64,000 nt of DNA from JAZDLR01 sp964540995 (GCA_964540995.1 CAZIOU010000003.1:1-64000); one strand, 5' to 3'. Positions 57,435-64,000 are shown, counted from the first letter of the stretch. The notes: generated by a model not told the origin, from the sequence alone. Made by a program: numbers and translations.

Positions 57435-57590
57435 GTGTAATAAAGGTTTCTCCGCTCACCTCTCGCCGCGAGAGGTTTGGTCGAAACGACAGAGCAGAAA
57501 ATAAAACAAGGTATCGAATGATACCCTGTTTTTTGTAATATATTGTGTCTAGCGTTTCGACCATCCCCTCGGCTTTGCTCGGGGTTCCGC
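57435..57590. repeat. REP-like repeats between GIY-YIG gene and rpsI
   Basis: 57435-57496 is a copy of the GGTTTCTCCGCTC … GGTCGAAACGACAGAGC element; 57545-57590 contains GTTTCGACCATCCCC and GCAAGC/GCTTGC inverted words reaching the rpsI stop. Confidence 0.75.
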
Positions 57591-57593
57591 AAG

Positions 57594-57998
57594 CTAACGC
57601 TTGCTCCATTGAGGGGCGCGACGAGCACGTTTCAAACCTGGCTTCTTACGTTCTTTCTTGCGAGAATCGCGAGTGAGTAAACTATTTTTCTTCAAAGTAG
57701 ATTTGACTGTCTCGTCCATTTTGAGTAGAGCGCGGGCAACAGCGTGACGGACAGCTTCTGATTGGGAAGATTTACCACCACCGGAAACTTTGACGGAGAT
57801 GTTCAACCGATCCTGACCCACTAGCTTCATTGGTTCGAGGATATTCTCTTGCCACTGGGCATAGGGGAAATACTGCTTCCAATCAACGTCATTGACGGTC
57901 ATGGTGAAAGCCTGATCATCAGATTTGTTGATGCGTAGACGGGCAACAGCAGTTTTGCGGCGACCGACAGTGATAATAGTGGTAGTTCGAGCAGTCAT
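57594..57998 (-). CDS. rpsI: 30S ribosomal protein S9
   Basis: 134 residues; TVGRRKTAVARLRINKSDD start, GKSSQSEAVRHAVARALL and C-terminal KKPGLKRARRAPQWSKR with the final Lys-Arg that reaches the P-site tRNA. The stop lies inside a short palindrome (AGCGTTAGCTTGC). Last gene of the ribosomal operon, 10 nt after rplM. Confidence 0.95.
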   Translation of the reverse strand: MTARTTTIITVGRRKTAVARLRINKSDDQAFTMTVNDVDWKQYFPYAQWQENILEPMKLVGQDRLNISVKVSGGGKSSQSEAVRHAVARALLKMDETVKSTLKKNSLLTRDSRKKERKKPGLKRARRAPQWSKR

Positions 57999-58008
57999 GG
58001 TTTAGAAA

Positions 58009-58392
58009 TTAGGATTTAACTTCAGTCTTAGGCTTAGGAGGGTTACCGAACGTCATGCGCTTAATACGAGCAGACCGTAGTCGGTTCTTGGGTAACATGT
58101 CATTGACCATTTTCCACAACAACTTCTTAGGGTTCTTGAGGTTCATCTCTTTCAACGGAGTGGTGATGATACCACCTGGGTAACCAGTATAACGATGGTA
58201 GACTTCCTTTTCTAATTTCTTACCGCTGAATTTGAGTTTGTCGATATTATAAACTTTGACCATGTCTCCCCCATCGATATGAGCTTGGTAGTCAACTTTG
58301 TGTTTACCAATTAACCAGGTAGCGATCTGGGTAGCGATACGGCCGGCGTTATTGGATGAAGCGTCGATTGTCTTGATTTCTCGTTTGATCAT
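58009..58392 (-). CDS. rplM: 50S ribosomal protein L13
   Basis: 127 residues from ATG 58392, whose T-ATG follows directly the rplQ stop. KTIDASSNNAGRIATQIATWLIGK … YHRYTGYPGG … PKNRLRSARIKRM is L13. A longer start at 58410 would overlap rplQ and is less likely. L13-S9 linkage is conserved in bacteria. Confidence 0.93.
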   Translation of the reverse strand: MIKREIKTIDASSNNAGRIATQIATWLIGKHKVDYQAHIDGGDMVKVYNIDKLKFSGKKLEKEVYHRYTGYPGGIITTPLKEMNLKNPKKLLWKMVNDMLPKNRLRSARIKRMTFGNPPKPKTEVKS

Positions 58393-58393
58393 A

Positions 58394-58747
58394 TTATTGC
58401 AGATATTCAATTTGAGCTACAGTCGCGCCGTCACCTTTGCGTACTCCCAATTTGACGACACGGGTGTAGCCGCTGGTGCGGTCAGCGAAACGAGGCACAT
58501 AGACTTCGATTAGTTTCTTGACAGCCTTCTTATCGAGCATGAGAGCGTTCAATTCACGTTTGGAAACTAAGGTCTTCTTCTTAGCGATAGTGATAAGTTT
58601 ATCGGCCAATGGCTTGATAGCCTTAGCTTTGGCTTCGGTGGTTTTGACCTTTTCAAATAAGACTAAGCTGGTAGCCAAGCTTAAGAGAAGCGCTTTGCGA
58701 GGGGCGGCTTTGCGGTCGAGAATAACTTGTTTCTTGCGATGCTTCAT
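58394..58747 (-). CDS. rplQ: 50S ribosomal protein L17
   Basis: 117 residues, MKHRKKQVILDRKAAPRKALLLSLATSLVLFEKVKTTEAKAKAIKPLADKLITIAKK: a typical L17. The gap to rpoA (76 nt) holds GTAGGTTGGTAG-type short repeats rather than a terminator. Confidence 0.95.
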   Translation of the reverse strand: MKHRKKQVILDRKAAPRKALLLSLATSLVLFEKVKTTEAKAKAIKPLADKLITIAKKKTLVSKRELNALMLDKKAVKKLIEVYVPRFADRTSGYTRVVKLGVRKGDGATVAQIEYLQ

Positions 58748-58823
58748 AATAGTTGGTAGCTTGGTAGGTTATTAGCTTAGTAGGAATGTAGGCTGGTAGA
58801 TAAGTAGATTGGTAGTTGTGTAG

Positions 58824-59591
58824 CTAGGCAGTAGCTTCGGCTGATTCAGCCTCTTCTTCAGCGGCTTCAGCTTTCTTGGACTTTTTCTTAGGCTTAACTT
58901 CAACGGCTGATTGTTCTTTGATGAAGTTGAAGTGCTCGATCAAGATATCAGATGACATAGTGATAGCTTCTTCACCGGTCATTGATCCATCGGTGGTGAT
59001 AGCCATGACCAAACGTTCATAGTCAGTCTGTTGACCGACACGGACGTGTTCGATCTCGAAGCCGACATTGATAACTGGTGAGAAAATAGCATCGATATCG
59101 ATGGCTCCGATCTCGCCTTTGTGCTTGCTCTGGGTATCGACCGCTAGATAACCACGACCGCGGCTGATAGTCAATTCCATCTCGAAGACGGCTTTCTTAT
59201 CAGTCAGGGTGGCGATCACCATATCGGGGTTGGTGACTTCAGCTTGAGCGTTGGGTTTGATGTCAGCACCGGTGACTACTTTGTCGCCTTTGGCGGACAG
59301 GGTCAAGACAACCGGCTCATCGCCATGAAGCTTAACGTTTAATTTCTTCAAATTCAAAATGATATCTACCACGTCTTCTTTGACATGGTCGATAGTCTGA
59401 AATTCATGCTGGACACCAGAGATCTTGATACTGGTGACAGCAGCGCCGGGTAGCGACGATAAGAGGACGCGTCGCAGTGAATTGCCGAGGGTGACACCGT
59501 AGCCAGGGAAACAAGGCTCAATGACTACTTCGTAGACATTGGCTTTCTTTTCCTTATAGGATACGGATTTTGGTAATTCGATTAATCCCAT
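58824..59591 (-). CDS. rpoA: RNA polymerase alpha subunit lacking the C-terminal domain
   Basis: 255 residues against about 315-330 in most bacteria. The N-terminal dimerisation/assembly domain is intact (YKEKKANVYEVVIEPCFPGYGVTLGNSLRRVLLSSLPG … GRGYLAVDTQ … ALVMAI-type region, VGQQTDYERLVMAIT). After residue 225 the flexible linker and the DNA-binding alpha-CTD are replaced by an acidic/basic tail (VKPKKKSKKAEAAEEEAESAEA). UP-element and many activator contacts would be absent, in keeping with strong promoter consensus boxes nearby. Confidence 0.93.
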   Translation of the reverse strand: MGLIELPKSVSYKEKKANVYEVVIEPCFPGYGVTLGNSLRRVLLSSLPGAAVTSIKISGVQHEFQTIDHVKEDVVDIILNLKKLNVKLHGDEPVVLTLSAKGDKVVTGADIKPNAQAEVTNPDMVIATLTDKKAVFEMELTISRGRGYLAVDTQSKHKGEIGAIDIDAIFSPVINVGFEIEHVRVGQQTDYERLVMAITTDGSMTGEEAITMSSDILIEHFNFIKEQSAVEVKPKKKSKKAEAAEEEAESAEATA

Positions 59592-59614
59592 GAGCGTTTA
59601 TAAAAAGTTGATTA

Positions 59615-60229
59615 TTATCGTGAGTAGAACTCAACGATTGGTTTAGTATCAATGTTGGCTGGCAACTCTTCTTTCAACGGTTCGGAGGTGACGGTAATCG
59701 TCATCTTGTCCCAGTCGACGGTGAGCCAGCTAACGGTGGGCTTAGCTTTCTTCTGTTCTTCGATCAGATTCTTCCAGTAGGCAGTCTTCAATTTGGAAGT
59801 GCGGACCGTAATAGTCTGACTGATCTTGACGGAATAGGAAGGAATATCGGTTTTGATCTTATTGACGGCGACATGACCATGAGTCACCAACTGACGAGCC
59901 AGACGACGAGTCTTGGCAAAGCCAGCGCGGTACACCACATTGTCTAAGCGCTTTTCGAGCAACTTCATCAAGTTCTCACCAGCATCACCAGTCATACCCT
60001 TGGATTTCTCGAATAGATTGGAGAATTGACGTTCAAATAAGCCGTAAATCAATTTGGCCTTCTGTTTCTCGCGCAGCTGCTTACCGTAGTCAGTGGCTTT
60101 GCGGAATCCCATCTTGGTCGGACCGTGTTGTCCTGGTGGGTAATTTCTCTTATTCCATTTCGGAGTATCGAAAATATCCGTTCCTTCACGGCGAGAGATT
60201 TTGACTTTGGGACCTGTGTATCTACCCAT
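59615..60229 (-). CDS. rpsD: 30S ribosomal protein S4
   Basis: 204 residues: MGRYTGPKVKISRREGTDIF, NYPPGQHGPTKMGFRKATDYGKQLREKQK and RLDNVVYRAGFAKTRRLARQLVTHGHVAVNKIKTDIPSYSV (S4 RNA-binding domain). An N-terminal zinc cysteine cluster is absent, as in one of the two S4 forms. Confidence 0.95.
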   Translation of the reverse strand: MGRYTGPKVKISRREGTDIFDTPKWNKRNYPPGQHGPTKMGFRKATDYGKQLREKQKAKLIYGLFERQFSNLFEKSKGMTGDAGENLMKLLEKRLDNVVYRAGFAKTRRLARQLVTHGHVAVNKIKTDIPSYSVKISQTITVRTSKLKTAYWKNLIEEQKKAKPTVSWLTVDWDKMTITVTSEPLKEELPANIDTKPIVEFYSR

Positions 60230-60329
60230 AGGATTGTTAATTGATTAATTGATTCATCGACTAATTGGCTACTCCTCTATCTTCTCGCTGAATCAATTGC
60301 TCTATTATTCTATTAATCTATTAATTAAA

Positions 60330-60725
60330 TTATACTCTTCGGACTTTCTTGGGTCGGCAACCGTTGTGTGGGATAGGAGTTTGATCTTTGATAGACAAGA
60401 CATCGAGGCCATGAGCGTGTAAGGCACGGACAGCCGCTTCGCGACCAGAGCCAACACCTTTGACGAAGACATCGACTTCTTTCAAGCCATAATCTTTGAC
60501 TTGATCAATAACTTTCTTGACGATCAATCCGGCAGCATACGGAGTAGGCTTCTTGGGACCTTTGAAACCAGTATTACCGGCACTGGACCAAGCGATAACA
60601 TTTCCCGCCTGATCGGTCAGGGTGACTAAGGTGTTATTGTACGTAGCTTGAACATAAGCTCGGCCACGAGTGACTGTGCGCTTCTTCTTGTTCTTCTTAG
60701 TTGTTGTCGTTGGTTTGTCTACCAT
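60330..60725 (-). CDS. rpsK: 30S ribosomal protein S11
   Basis: 131 residues: GRAYVQATYNNTLVTLTDQAGNVIAWSSAGNTGFKGPKKPTPYAAGL and the C-terminal DQTPIPHNGCRPKKVRRV with the GCRPKKxRRV signature. About 100 nt of AT-rich repeat separates it from rpsD. Confidence 0.95.
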   Translation of the reverse strand: MVDKPTTTTKKNKKKRTVTRGRAYVQATYNNTLVTLTDQAGNVIAWSSAGNTGFKGPKKPTPYAAGLIVKKVIDQVKDYGLKEVDVFVKGVGSGREAAVRALHAHGLDVLSIKDQTPIPHNGCRPKKVRRV

Positions 60726-60821
60726 GTGTTTAGTTTGTAGGTTGTAAGATAGGAATGTAGGCTGGTAGGTTGCAGAGCTAATTCTGGCTACATCCTACTA
60801 CCTAATAACCTACGATCTTAA

Positions 60822-61211
60822 TTATGTTTTCTGCGCCGCTGGCTTCTTACCGCTGGTAGCGGTGTGTCGGACGTTACCGCGGATTGTACGGGAATTGGTC
60901 TTGGTGCGTTGACCGCGGACAGGTAGGCCTTTGGCATGACGAGAGCCACGGTGGGAGCCAATTTCTTTCAAACGTTTGATATTGGTCAAGATTTCACGAC
61001 GAAGATCACCTTCAACTTTGTAGGTGTCCTCAATAATACGGCGTAATTTGTTGACTTGGTCTTCGGTCAGATCTTTGACGCGAATGTTACCGTCAATATT
61101 GGTCTGAGCCAAAATCTTGACAGCGAGGGTCGGGCCAATGCCATACAGATATGGTAAAGCTGCTTCGACTCTTTTATTATTGGGTAAATTGACGGATGCG
61201 ATTCTAGCCAT
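60822..61211 (-). CDS. rpsM: 30S ribosomal protein S13
   Basis: 129 residues: MARIASVNLPNNKRVEAALPYLYGIGPTLAVKIL (helix-two-turns-helix) and GSHRGSRHAKGLPVRGQRTKTNSRTIRG. Typical operon position after rpmJ. Confidence 0.95.
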   Translation of the reverse strand: MARIASVNLPNNKRVEAALPYLYGIGPTLAVKILAQTNIDGNIRVKDLTEDQVNKLRRIIEDTYKVEGDLRREILTNIKRLKEIGSHRGSRHAKGLPVRGQRTKTNSRTIRGNVRHTATSGKKPAAQKT

Positions 61212-61298
61212 TTGTATAATAGATTAATGGAGTAATAGATTAATTGTCCCTACTTCAGTGCTGTGCAATTAATCAATTATTCGATGATTCAATGATAT

Positions 61299-61412
61299 TT
61301 ATCCCTGTCGTTGTTTATGCTTAGGATTTTCACAGAGACAGACTACGCGTCCTTTGCGGCGGACGAGCTTACATTTCTTACACATGACTTTGACTGATGG
61401 ACGTACTTTCAT
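61299..61412 (-). CDS. rpmJ: 50S ribosomal protein L36
   Basis: 37 residues read directly from the minus strand between infA and rpsM: MKVRPSVKVMCKKCKLVRRK then GRVVCLCENPKHKQRQG. The zinc-ribbon residues C-x2-C … C … H are present. The gene is below common length cut-offs but is clear from sequence and position. Confidence 0.93.
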   Translation of the reverse strand: MKVRPSVKVMCKKCKLVRRKGRVVCLCENPKHKQRQG

Positions 61413-61488
61413 AGGATGTAGGTTGGTAGATTGGTAGGCGGTAGGTTGGTAGATGAAATAGTCTGGCTACTTCCTACCTCCTGACGGA

Positions 61489-61722
61489 CTACTTTCTATA
61501 AGTAATTCTGCCTTTGGTTAAATCATAGGGGCTGATCTCCATGACTACCCGATCGCCAGGGATAATACTGATACGGTGCAAGCGCATCTTACCGGACAAA
61601 TGAGCCAGAATCATCTGACCGTTGTCGAGTAGGACCTTGAAGGTGGCGTTCGGTAGTTGTTCATCTACCACGCCTTCCATCTGGATAAAGCCCTTGCTGT
61701 CTACAATTCCTGATTCTGACAT
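61489..61722 (-). CDS. infA: Translation initiation factor IF-1
   Basis: 77 residues, OB fold: SKGFIQMEGVVDEQLPNATFKVLLDNGQMILAHLSGKMRLHRISIIPGDRVVMEISPYDLTKGRITYRK. Matches IF-1 over its length. First gene of the nine-gene ribosomal operon; upstream lie a strong promoter and a terminator-like leader hairpin. Confidence 0.95.
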   Translation of the reverse strand: MSESGIVDSKGFIQMEGVVDEQLPNATFKVLLDNGQMILAHLSGKMRLHRISIIPGDRVVMEISPYDLTKGRITYRK

Positions 61723-61741
61723 GTATTGCTGATAACAAAAA

Positions 61742-61800
61742 AATACTTCTTCATCTGTGGTGCCACGTATTTAACTGGTTCTCACACCCATGAAGAACAG
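61742..61800 (-). promoter_or_regulatory. Possible attenuator in the infA leader
   Basis: On the transcript, TTCTTCAT plus GGGTG pair with CACC plus ATGAAGAAG (arms about 61797-61785 and 61762-61746), followed by TATTTTTTTG and then the infA start 20 nt later. It has the form of an intrinsic terminator placed between promoter and first gene. Confidence 0.5.
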
Positions 61801-61842
61801 CGTATTTTGCGCTAGTTGTTGATAATTTTTCAAAGCAGGATA

Positions 61843-61870
61843 ATTATACAGTTTTGGTGGGAGTTGTCAA
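61843..61870 (-). promoter_or_regulatory. Promoter of the ribosomal protein operon
   Basis: Minus strand TTGACA (61870-61865), 16-nt spacer, TATAAT (61848-61843); both boxes are perfect consensus. Confidence 0.85.
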
Positions 61871-61960
61871 GAAGAAGTACGGAGTAAGACGTAAAGCGTA
61901 CGGGGCGTTGTGTCACTGGAAATGAAAGGGCCTGTTTAGAGCCTAATTTACTACTTGCCC

Positions 61961-61988
61961 TTGACAATATTCCTTGATTATGTATAAT
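61961..61988 (+). promoter_or_regulatory. Consensus promoter of a small transcript
   Basis: TTGACA (61961-61966), 16-nt spacer, TATAAT (61983-61988). No gene with a ribosome-binding site follows before the terminator at 62119-62156. Confidence 0.8.
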
Positions 61989-61994
61989 ACCAAT

Positions 61995-62156
61995 ACCTTG
62001 AGGCAACGGCCCGCTCTAGGTACGACTAGCCCCTGATGGCTAGCCGGCAAGGCCATTATACTAATAGCGTACATTTTTGCACCTCCTCTCCCCGTGACGC
62101 TACCCTCGAGGTAGCCGGCGGCGACTATTCACTTCTGATAGTCGCCGTTTTATTTT
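61995..62156 (+). ncRNA. Candidate small RNA with anti-Shine-Dalgarno word
   Basis: About 160 nt from a perfect-consensus promoter to a strong terminator. Folds seen: CTAGCC/GGCTAG (about 62027-62044), outer CCTTG/CAAGG, TACC-CTCGAG-GGTA-like stem near 62101-62113, terminator GGCGACTAT/ATAGTCGCC. The stretch CACCTCCT (62080-62087), between hairpins, is the same as the anti-Shine-Dalgarno end of bacterial 16S rRNA. A 40-codon frame from ATG 62035 runs through the terminator stem without a ribosome-binding site and is not convincing. Confidence 0.5.
62119..62156 (+). terminator. Terminator, twin of 63716-63752
   Basis: GGCGACTAT (62120-62128) with ATAGTCGCC (62138-62146), then GTTTTATTTT. Confidence 0.9.
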
Positions 62157-62159
62157 AAC

Positions 62160-62188
62160 TTGACGCTCCCCTTCCATTATTGTACGAT
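62160..62188 (+). promoter_or_regulatory. Promoter of the 100-residue accessory gene
   Basis: TTGACG (62160-62165), 17-nt spacer, TACGAT (62183-62188), starting right after the preceding terminator. Confidence 0.6.
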
Positions 62189-62249
62189 AGCGAATCCTTT
62201 GAATATCCCGAGGCGTACACACTCTTCCCCTTCGAAAGGAAGGTTTCTC

Positions 62250-62552
62250 ATGGATTTCATCACCAAGGCACTGTTGGATAACAAAGGTGTTTTACCCCTA
62301 GTTGCTTCCGAGACTCTTCCTCAAACGGAGATCGTCACCGCGGTGGCCTTTCTCCGGGCTGGAGGGTCGGCAGCTCAGCTGTCCATCCGTTTCCACGATC
62401 TGGGTAAAGATGATGAGGCTCGGATGAGTCAACTCAGGATTCGAGTCACGAAGATTCTGGCGTCACTTAGTGATACGGGCGAAGTTCTTGGTGCAAGACA
62501 AAAACGCGAGGCGGAATACGTCACGTATACACTGACCCGCGAGGTACACTGA
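62250..62552 (+). CDS. Small accessory protein, winged-helix-like
   Basis: 100 residues from ATG 62250 (AAAGGAAGG 6 nt upstream). Sequence order: ITKALLDNKGVLPLVA, ETLPQTEIVTAVAFLRAGGSAAQLSIRF, a central loop, RMSQLRIRVTKILASLSDTGEV, and REAEYVTYTLTREV, a helix-helix-helix-strand pattern that could be a winged helix. No assured homologue. Monocistronic with its own promoter and an 8-bp terminator (62591-62620). Confidence 0.6.
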   Translation: MDFITKALLDNKGVLPLVASETLPQTEIVTAVAFLRAGGSAAQLSIRFHDLGKDDEARMSQLRIRVTKILASLSDTGEVLGARQKREAEYVTYTLTREVH

Positions 62553-62590
62553 TACAAAAGTACCTTTAACCTTCACCAATGCGGCCAACG

Positions 62591-62622
62591 GCGGCTAGCC
62601 ACCATACTAGCCGCTTTTTTAA
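62591..62622 (+). terminator. Terminator of the 100-residue accessory gene
   Basis: GCGGCTAG … CTAGCCGC followed by TTTTTTAATT. Confidence 0.85.
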
Positions 62623-62630
62623 TTTAGCTA

Positions 62631-62659
62631 TTGACATTTGCCTCACCTTGTGGCAAATT
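62631..62659 (+). promoter_or_regulatory. Promoter with internal inverted repeat (possible operator)
   Basis: TTGACA (62631-62636), with ATTTGCC (62636-62642) and GGCAAAT (62652-62658) forming an inverted repeat that fills the spacer and the weak -10 (CAAATT). A repressor bound there would block transcription of the SPFH-like pair. Confidence 0.55.
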
Positions 62660-62731
62660 AATCAATCGACAAATCGTCGTTTGTACACTTACAATTGATC
62701 CAATCCCAAACCTACCAACGGAGGTAAACCC

Positions 62732-63217
62732 GTGACTACCAGGCGTATTGTTGGCTTCGTTTCGCTCGGAATTTTTGTTATCAGTCTGTGGATCTTTCTG
62801 GCCAATACCCTTCATTATGTAGAGAAACATGAGCTGGGATACACCTTCGATCGTTTCAATGGCGAAGTTCAGATCGTCCCCCACACAGGGTGGGTGGTCA
62901 GGAATCCGTTTCATTACTCCGTTTATACCATCGATCTCCGTCCGTATCAGGTATCTATTACCGCTGCTACTGCTACGACAGGAATCAGCGATCGCATTCT
63001 TAACGCCAAGTTGGTGAGGTTCAATCCTGCGGGATTGCAAACCTTCATTTCCTGGCATGGATGCGGAGCTGGTGGGAGCGTCGGTAACTTGAAAGAGATT
63101 CTCAAGTGTTACGCTTTTGACAAGCAGAATGGGGCGGATTGTCCTTTCGTGACGGTAGTGAGCGAACTCTCTCCCGATCAAGCGCCTATCGTGCCTCAAC
63201 CGCAGGAGAATAAGTAG
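62732..63217 (+). CDS. Accessory single-span protein, SPFH-like fragment
   Basis: 161 residues from GTG 62732 (GGAGGT 6 nt upstream). N-terminal transmembrane helix (IVGFVSLGIFVISLWIFLANTL), then HELGYTFDRFNGEVQIVPHTGWVVRNPFHYSVYTIDLRPYQVSI, which recalls the beginning of SPFH/band-7 domains (prohibitin/stomatin). The remainder lacks a full SPFH domain. Paralogous to the next gene, which starts 8 nt after its stop. A membrane-organising role is speculative. Confidence 0.55.
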   Translation: MTTRRIVGFVSLGIFVISLWIFLANTLHYVEKHELGYTFDRFNGEVQIVPHTGWVVRNPFHYSVYTIDLRPYQVSITAATATTGISDRILNAKLVRFNPAGLQTFISWHGCGAGGSVGNLKEILKCYAFDKQNGADCPFVTVVSELSPDQAPIVPQPQENK

Positions 63218-63225
63218 GAGCCAAC

Positions 63226-63708
63226 ATGCAACGTGAGGAATTTCTCGACCGTCTGCATCAGCTTCGGCGGGCACGATGGTTGAAATATACCATGATTGTG
63301 TTGCTGGTACTGCTACTGCTTCGAGTCAACCTGTTGACCTACAGCGGTCCGACCGAGATCGGTATTGCTCGCAATGTTCTGACAGGACAGACCTGGCCGA
63401 TGCCTAAAGGGTTGCGTTTCAAACCGCCGTGGGTATTGGTGCCACACATCGATACACGTCCTATGCGAGTCTCAGTTGATTCGGCTGGTCATGGATGGAG
63501 CGCCAAGCTGGTGCAGTTCGTACCATCAGAATGGGAGTCATTCGTGAAAACGGAAGGCTTCTACTTCTGGTGGTGGGCCAATCGGATTTCCTTCAACAGC
63601 GGCTACCGCGATGAACACCGCGGGATCAAGGATATTTTCCGAGGCTATGCCTACGGGGTCAAGCAATATCCGTTCCTAGTGGTGCTGAAGGATGTGGATC
63701 AAGAATAG
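63226..63708 (+). CDS. Accessory single-span protein, paralogue of preceding gene
   Basis: 160 residues; AGGAGCC precedes the ATG. N-terminal basic segment, transmembrane helix (YTMIVLLVLLLLRVNLL), and a domain with EIGIARNVLTGQTWPMPKGL, VPHIDTRPMRVSVDS, AKLVQFVPSEWESFV and IKDIFRGYAYG, matching the preceding protein at I/L-D-x-R-P … AKLV-x-F-x-P and K-x-I-x-x-x-Y-A. An additional aromatic stretch (GFYFWWWAN) is present. Function unknown. Confidence 0.6.
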   Translation: MQREEFLDRLHQLRRARWLKYTMIVLLVLLLLRVNLLTYSGPTEIGIARNVLTGQTWPMPKGLRFKPPWVLVPHIDTRPMRVSVDSAGHGWSAKLVQFVPSEWESFVKTEGFYFWWWANRISFNSGYRDEHRGIKDIFRGYAYGVKQYPFLVVLKDVDQE

Positions 63709-63715
63709 CAATGGC

Positions 63716-63752
63716 GGCGACTAGTCACTTCTGATAGTCGCCGTTTTATTTT
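63716..63752 (+). terminator. Terminator, twin of 62119-62156
   Basis: GGCGACTA (63716-63723) with TAGTCGCC (63735-63742), then GTTTTATTTT; 36 of 37 nt equal the copy at 62120. Confidence 0.9.
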
Positions 63753-63759
63753 GTGGAGG

Positions 63760-63790
63760 TTGACAAAACTTCTACCGCAGGAGCTATAGT
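63760..63790 (+). promoter_or_regulatory. Promoter of the last gene
   Basis: TTGACA (63760-63765), 19-nt spacer, TATAGT (63785-63790). The spacer is longer than ideal. Confidence 0.5.
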
Positions 63791-63897
63791 AGGAGTATAG
63801 GGCAATGTTCTTTAATAGACTAAAAGTCAGGTGAGCGTCACGATCACCGAGTAAGACTCGTACAATCGGGCTAAATGGGCATAAAAGGAGCTTTATA

Positions 63898-64000
63898 ATG
63901 TCGGAAGAAAAGGAAGCAGAAAAGAAGGAGGAGGCTGGTCTGCCGGTTGAGGGCGAACAGCAACTCTACCTGTGTTATGACTGTAAAAAGATGAAAGCCA
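63898..64000 (+). CDS. Accessory protein with CxxC start, 3' partial
   Basis: ATG 63898 with AAAAGGAG 7 nt upstream; open to the window end. The visible 34 residues begin MSEEKEAEKKEEAGLP, highly acidic and Lys/Glu-rich, then LYLCYDCKKMKA, where C-x2-C may begin a zinc-binding site. Follows a leader of about 100 nt. Its identity cannot be judged from this fragment. Confidence 0.6.
   Translation, partial: MSEEKEAEKKEEAGLPVEGEQQLYLCYDCKKMKA

Noticed and set aside
58298..58513. Plus-strand frames over the ribosomal operon
   Set aside because: Antisense to highly conserved ribosomal genes.
62035..62157. 40-codon frame in the small RNA
   Set aside because: No ribosome-binding site; the frame passes through the terminator hairpin.

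Overview
This window looks like chromosomal DNA of a Candidate Phyla Radiation (Patescibacteria) bacterium. The reasons are the small streamlined proteins, an RNA polymerase alpha subunit without a C-terminal domain, class I lysyl-tRNA synthetase, lineage-type secreted and membrane proteins (cohesin-domain protein, OapA/M23 peptidase), and many short palindromic repeats between genes. UGA and UAG both act as stops at well-supported gene ends, so the code is standard. I cannot place it below the CPR level.

Layout: 1-7.6 kb holds a conjugation-type ATPase (cut by the window edge), dnaX and surface proteins. 7.7-10 kb holds pyrD and a scrambled tRNA-Gln/GIY-YIG locus. 10-12.1 kb holds a phosphoesterase and an M23 peptidase. 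12.1-13.9 kb is an accessory cluster of unknown small genes. 14-21.7 kb holds a membrane GT2 and fmt-def-priA-MEMO-like genes. 23-34.2 kb holds wecG-like GT, gltX, an EnvC-like peptidase, a two-component system fused by overlap to a PilB-like ATPase, mannosyl transfer genes and HU. 34.3-37.7 kb is accessory: a possible large structured RNA, a nuclease-like protein and a tyrosine recombinase. 38-44 kb holds ftsQ, alr, serS, ppi and lysS. 44.2-46.2 kb is accessory. 46.4-54.5 kb is a seven-gene polysaccharide cluster with flippase. 54.7-57.4 kb is accessory. 57.6-61.7 kb is the infA-rpmJ-rpsM-rpsK-rpsD-rpoA-rplQ-rplM-rpsI operon. 61.9-64 kb is accessory again.

Two gene styles are interleaved. 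Core genes often start close to an extended -10 box with almost no leader. The accessory genes mostly have textbook TTGACA-16/17-TAnnnT promoters, good Shine-Dalgarno sites and strong hairpin terminators, and several form paralogous pairs that also share near-identical terminators or leaders.

Most notable items: a promoter-to-terminator structured RNA of about 495 nt beside the recombinase (35056-35550); a tRNA-Gln locus broken and re-formed around a GIY-YIG gene; a palindromic repeat translated in the same frame within two unrelated proteins; an accessory gene interrupted by one in-frame UAG with homology continuing beyond it; a small transcript carrying an anti-Shine-Dalgarno word; and PriA and PilB homologues whose ATPase motifs are degraded.
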